Assembly: GCA_002726515.1 (NCBI GenBank)
Contig: PBTE01000055.1
Location: forward strand, 1 to 64,000
Direction of reading: 5' to 3'
Source of the DNA: Planctomycetaceae bacterium
GTDB lineage: Bacteria; Planctomycetota; Planctomycetia; Pirellulales; Pirellulaceae
Length of the DNA stretch: 64,000 nucleotides
Numbering within the stretch: position 1 is the stretch's first letter; each line of letters opens with the position of its first letter. The notes under the pieces are model-generated. The model did no database searches and had not been told where the DNA came from. It saw only the letters and a list, made by a program, of their open reading frames with translations. Of this stretch, positions 60,761 through 64,000 are shown one piece after another. Both the position numbers and the translations under genes were made by a program.

Positions 60761-62698
60761 CTAGCCGACAATTACCCCTTTTTCCACCAGTAGAGACATT
60801 AGTTTGTCCACGCACTGCTCAGCAGACAATTCATGGGTAGCCAGCACGAGATCCGGCGACTGGGGTGCTTCGTACGTGGCTGAAACACCCGGGAAATTGG
60901 CGATGTCGCCGGAATCAGCTTGAGGGTACAGTCCCTCCTGGTCGCGCTTGCGGCAGACTTCCAGCGGTGCGTTCAGGTGTACGACCAGGAATTGTTCCGG
61001 TCCAATGACTTCGGCCGCTTTCAGACGTACCTCCTCTTGTGGTGACACAAAGGCGCACAGGCAAATGAGGCCCGCATCGTTCATCAGGCGTGCCACTTCG
61101 GCACTGCGTCGTAGATTTTCACTGCGATCCTGAGCAGTGAACCCCAGATCTTTACTGATGCCACGCCGCATGTTCTCTCCATCCAGTACGGTAGCAACTC
61201 GTCCCAGATCGAAGAGCCTGCGTTCTGTCGCGTAGGCGAGGGTGCTTTTTCCGGCACCGGACAGTCCTGTTAGCAGCACGGTGACAGGCTTCTGGCCGAA
61301 ACGGGCACTGCGTTGATCGGTCGTAACGATACTGTCTTGTTGATGCAAACTCTCAGAGTACTGATCTTCCCAGTGATCACGGTGTTCATCGCTTGTTGTG
61401 CGATTCAGAATCATTCCCGCACCGACCGTTACATTGCTCAGGCGATCGACCACGATGAAGGCACCGGAGGCACGGTTTCTCCGATAACCGTCGTGTGCTA
61501 TCGGTTCGTCGAGAGAAATTGAACAGCGTCCGATTTCGTTCAATTGGAGAGCAGGAGCGTCTTCCCGATGCAGGGTGTTGACATCAATTCTGTAACGAAG
61601 AGTTTCAATCGTTCCCGTAACCATTTTTGTTGTGTGTTTGAACAGGTACTGCTTGCCCGCGACCAGAGATTGTTCGGCCATCCACACCACCGTGGCATCG
61701 AAACTATGTGCCAGGCGAGGTATGTTTCCCGGTCGGCAAATCATATCACCCCGGCTGATGTCAATTTCGTCTTCCAATGTCAGGGTAACTGCCTGAGGCG
61801 AGAAAGCTTCTTCCAATTCATCTTCAAAGGTGACGATCGACTTCACGTGACTGGTCTTCCGTGAAGGGAGCACGATCACTTCGTCACCTCGACGAATGAT
61901 TCCAGAAGCGACGGTGCCACAGAAACCGCGAAAGTCGAGGTGGGGCCGGTTGACAAACTGAACCGGGAAGCGGAAGTCTTCCAGGTTTCTGTCCGAGCCG
62001 ACATAGACGGTCTCGATGAAACCCATAAACGTCTTGCCTTCGTACCAGGGCATGTTCTCGCCGGCATTGACCACATTGTCTCCCTTCAGTGCGGACAGTG
62101 GCATGAAGTGCAAGTCGGGAACATCAAGTCGCGAAGCAAAATCTTTGTAGTCAGAGCAGATACGGTCAAAAACCTCCTCCTGGTAGTCCACCAGGTCCAT
62201 TTTGTTGACCGCTACCAGAATGTGCCGGATTCCCAGCAGGGAGGTGATGAAAGTGTGGCGTTTCGTTTGTGTTGCGACTCCATGGCGGGCATCAATCAAG
62301 ATCACAGCCAAGTCGGCCGTAGAACCGCCTGTTGCCATGTTACGCGTGTACTGCACGTGGCCGGGCGTGTCGGCGATGATGAATTTTCGTTTGGCGGTAG
62401 AAAAGTAACGATAAGCGACGTCGATCGTAATTCCTTGCTCTCTCTCGGCTCGCAAACCGTCTGTCAGAAGTGCGGGATCGAAGTCGTCACCGGTCGTGCC
62501 ATGTACGGCTGAATCCTTGCGGATAGTTGCCAGCGTATCTTCATAAATCATTTTTGAGTCGTAGAGCAGTTTTCCGATCAACGTGCTCTTGCCATCATCG
62601 ACGCTTCCACAAGTGATGAAACGCAGCAGTTCCTTGTTCTCGTGTTGTTCGAGATAGGCGTGAATATCAGTTGCAATGAGATCCGATTGGTGACTCAA
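60761..62698 (-). CDS. cysNC: Bifunctional sulfate adenylyltransferase GTPase subunit / APS kinase
   Basis: A 645-residue fusion protein. The N-terminal EF-Tu-like GTPase (CysN, about 23-445) has GSVDDGKST (31-39), DTPGH (110-114) and NKMD (165-168) and drives sulfate activation by CysD. The C-terminal APS kinase (CysC, about 470-645) has P-loop GLSGAGKST (478-486) and [16 protein letters not shown], and would phosphorylate APS to PAPS. The linker is polar. Its ATG overlaps the stop of cysD by four bases, so translation is coupled. It is convergent with the cysH-Rrf2 pair, 70 bases apart. Confidence 0.96.
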   Translation of the reverse strand: MSHQSDLIATDIHAYLEQHENKELLRFITCGSVDDGKSTLIGKLLYDSKMIYEDTLATIRKDSAVHGTTGDDFDPALLTDGLRAEREQGITIDVAYRYFSTAKRKFIIADTPGHVQYTRNMATGGSTADLAVILIDARHGVATQTKRHTFITSLLGIRHILVAVNKMDLVDYQEEVFDRICSDYKDFASRLDVPDLHFMPLSALKGDNVVNAGENMPWYEGKTFMGFIETVYVGSDRNLEDFRFPVQFVNRPHLDFRGFCGTVASGIIRRGDEVIVLPSRKTSHVKSIVTFEDELEEAFSPQAVTLTLEDEIDISRGDMICRPGNIPRLAHSFDATVVWMAEQSLVAGKQYLFKHTTKMVTGTIETLRYRIDVNTLHREDAPALQLNEIGRCSISLDEPIAHDGYRRNRASGAFIVVDRLSNVTVGAGMILNRTTSDEHRDHWEDQYSESLHQQDSIVTTDQRSARFGQKPVTVLLTGLSGAGKSTLAYATERRLFDLGRVATVLDGENMRRGISKDLGFTAQDRSENLRRSAEVARLMNDAGLICLCAFVSPQEEVRLKAAEVIGPEQFLVVHLNAPLEVCRKRDQEGLYPQADSGDIANFPGVSATYEAPQSPDLVLATHELSAEQCVDKLMSLLVEKGVIVG

Positions 62699-63603
62699 AA
62701 ATACCCTTCCTTTTTCTTGTCTTCCATCGTACCCTCGTCGTCGTTATCAATCACCCGACCCTGTCGTTCGCTGGTCGTGGTCAGTAGCATCTCTTGAATG
62801 ATGTCAGGCAAAGTTGCAGCATCTGATTCGACTGCCCCGGTCAGTGGATAACAGCCGAGAGTACGAAATCGGACCATTTTTTCGACGGGTTTTTCACCCG
62901 GATCCAGTTTCAAACGATCATCATCCACCAGGACCATGATGCCATTACGTTGAATCACTGGACGCTGTGCAGCGTAGTAAAGGGGCACAATCGGAATTTT
63001 CTCGAGGTGGATGTACAGCCAGATGTCAAGCTCCGTCCAGTTGGAAAGGGGGAAAACGCGAATGCTTTCACCTTTGTTCACTCGGCTGTTATACAGGTTC
63101 CATAGTTCTGGCCGCTGATTCTTAGGATCCCAGCGATGGTGCTGATCACGGAACGAATAGACGCGTTCCTTTGCCCGTGATTTTTCCTCGTCACGCCGGG
63201 CTCCACCAAAGGCGGCATCAAACCCCCATTGGTCCAGCGCCTTCTTCAAGCCTTCGGTCTTCATGAGTGTTGTGTGTTTGCCACTGTGCTCCAGCGGATG
63301 AATGCCTTCCTTCAAACCTTCTTCATTGATGTAGGTCATCACCTCCAGGCCCAACTCCTTTTTTGCATAGTTCTCGCGAAAAGCATACATCTCGCTGAAC
63401 TTCCAAGTCGTGTCGACATGCAACAGAGGAAAAGGAGGTTTGGCAGGGGCAAAGGCCTTCAGCGCTAACTGCACCATCACGGAGGAATCTTTGCCCACGG
63501 AATAGAGCATGACGGGATTCTTGAATTCCGCCGCTACTTCCCGAATGATGTGAATGCTCTCCGCCTCCAGCAGTTTCAAGTGAGTGAGGTGAAAACTGGA
63601 CAT
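62695..63603 (-). CDS. cysD: Sulfate adenylyltransferase subunit 2
   Basis: A 302-residue ATP-pyrophosphatase-family subunit that makes APS from ATP and sulfate, with CysN as GTPase partner. It has the PP-loop [25 protein letters not shown], the [25 protein letters not shown] block and [18 protein letters not shown], as in normal CysD of about 300 residues, and ends EGYF. The first gene of the cysD-cysNC operon; stop and next start overlap (ATGA). A regulator of the Rrf2 type is encoded nearby. Confidence 0.97.
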   Translation of the reverse strand: MSSFHLTHLKLLEAESIHIIREVAAEFKNPVMLYSVGKDSSVMVQLALKAFAPAKPPFPLLHVDTTWKFSEMYAFRENYAKKELGLEVMTYINEEGLKEGIHPLEHSGKHTTLMKTEGLKKALDQWGFDAAFGGARRDEEKSRAKERVYSFRDQHHRWDPKNQRPELWNLYNSRVNKGESIRVFPLSNWTELDIWLYIHLEKIPIVPLYYAAQRPVIQRNGIMVLVDDDRLKLDPGEKPVEKMVRFRTLGCYPLTGAVESDAATLPDIIQEMLLTTTSERQGRVIDNDDEGTMEDKKKEGYF

Positions 63604-64000
63604 CGGGTAGGGGCTCGTGACAACAGGCTGGCAAGAAATTGAAGGAGATTGTCAGTCTAAGCCAACAACCTGATTCGCTCAACCTGAATCACTTGGAGAT
63701 GTGAGGCGACTGATGGCCAATTCCCCAAAAGATGTGATCGCAAAACGGATTTGTTTTTCGGATTGGTCCATCCCGGACAGCAGTTCCCGCAGCTGAACGT
63801 GCCCGTCCAGGGTCACACAATCCCTGGCACACCTTCCCGAAAACAAGTCCTTCCCTGTCCCAGGTTTCAGGGTCCCCTGCGGAGCGGGGCGGTTGACATC
63901 CTGGGCTGCCAAGTCACCCCGTGACGTTCCGACCAGTCAGAGGATGGCAGGGGGTTCTCGTTTGGTGAAAGGACGTTCCGGAGTGGAATGAATTCATCCG
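63604..64000 (-). other. Upstream region of cysD
   Basis: About 400 bases to the window edge. It should hold the cysD promoter. A minus-strand frame of 77 codons (63679-63912) has no family pattern. I looked for and did not recognise a S-box or other sulfur-related riboswitch. Confidence 0.45.

Noticed and set aside
1-64000. CRISPR arrays, rRNA genes, prophage or replication origin
   Set aside because: No regularly spaced repeats, rRNA-like sequence, phage structural genes or DnaA-box clusters were noticed anywhere in the window.

Overview
The window reads as chromosomal DNA of a planctomycete, probably a relative of Pirellula or Rhodopirellula. This rests on gene families rather than a marker gene: a prepilin-leader DUF1559 protein, a Tat-type DUF1501 protein, several eukaryote-style Ser/Thr kinases and FHA proteins, a large FG-GAP protein, secreted sialidase-like proteins, planctomycete-type small lipoproteins, and an ispE-spoVG pair.

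Left part, about 1-32.7 kb, is an accessory landscape. It opens with a sugar-acid catabolic set: an edge-truncated sodium:solute symporter, a 2-hydroxyacid dehydrogenase, a galactonate-dehydratase-like enolase-superfamily enzyme, and later a malate/lactate-type dehydrogenase. These are mixed with secreted proteins: a beta-helix protein, a TIM-barrel hydrolase, a WD40 protein, a 14-repeat FG-GAP protein, two sialidases and a DUF1501 protein. Three intact paralogues of an unrecognised two-unit secreted family (5868-7355, 10913-12394, 14174-15946) and two decayed copies (5230-5770 minus, 7500-7709 plus) dominate 5-16 kb. A corrinoid methyltransferase pair lies at 22.5-24.4 kb. The region is littered with remnants: two IS3-family fragments, a DUF1569 scrap, a hydrolase C-terminal scrap and a headless hydrolase-like gene. 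It stops at the 3' end of a tRNA-Leu gene.

Right part, about 32.7-64 kb, is denser and more conserved: two tRNAs, an FHA protein, a GT4 glycosyltransferase, a histidine kinase/response regulator pair, MsrB, a FAD disulfide oxidoreductase with a TVP38-type membrane protein, a TPR protein, SpoVG, IspE, a DUF368 lipid-carrier transporter, a PQQ-propeller protein, a class IV aminotransferase, a LolD/LolC-type ABC pair and LysS. A fumC gene reduced to its two ends sits at 43550-43815.

The most interesting unit is at 54.8-59.0 kb. A membrane Ser/Thr kinase with a roughly 350-residue extracytoplasmic sensor is followed by a 40-residue membrane protein and an FHA-GAF-class III nucleotide cyclase. 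This suggests an outside signal passed by phosphothreonine to a cyclic nucleotide. The window ends with assimilatory sulfate reduction: an iron-sulfur APS reductase and an Rrf2 regulator, convergent with cysD-cysNC.
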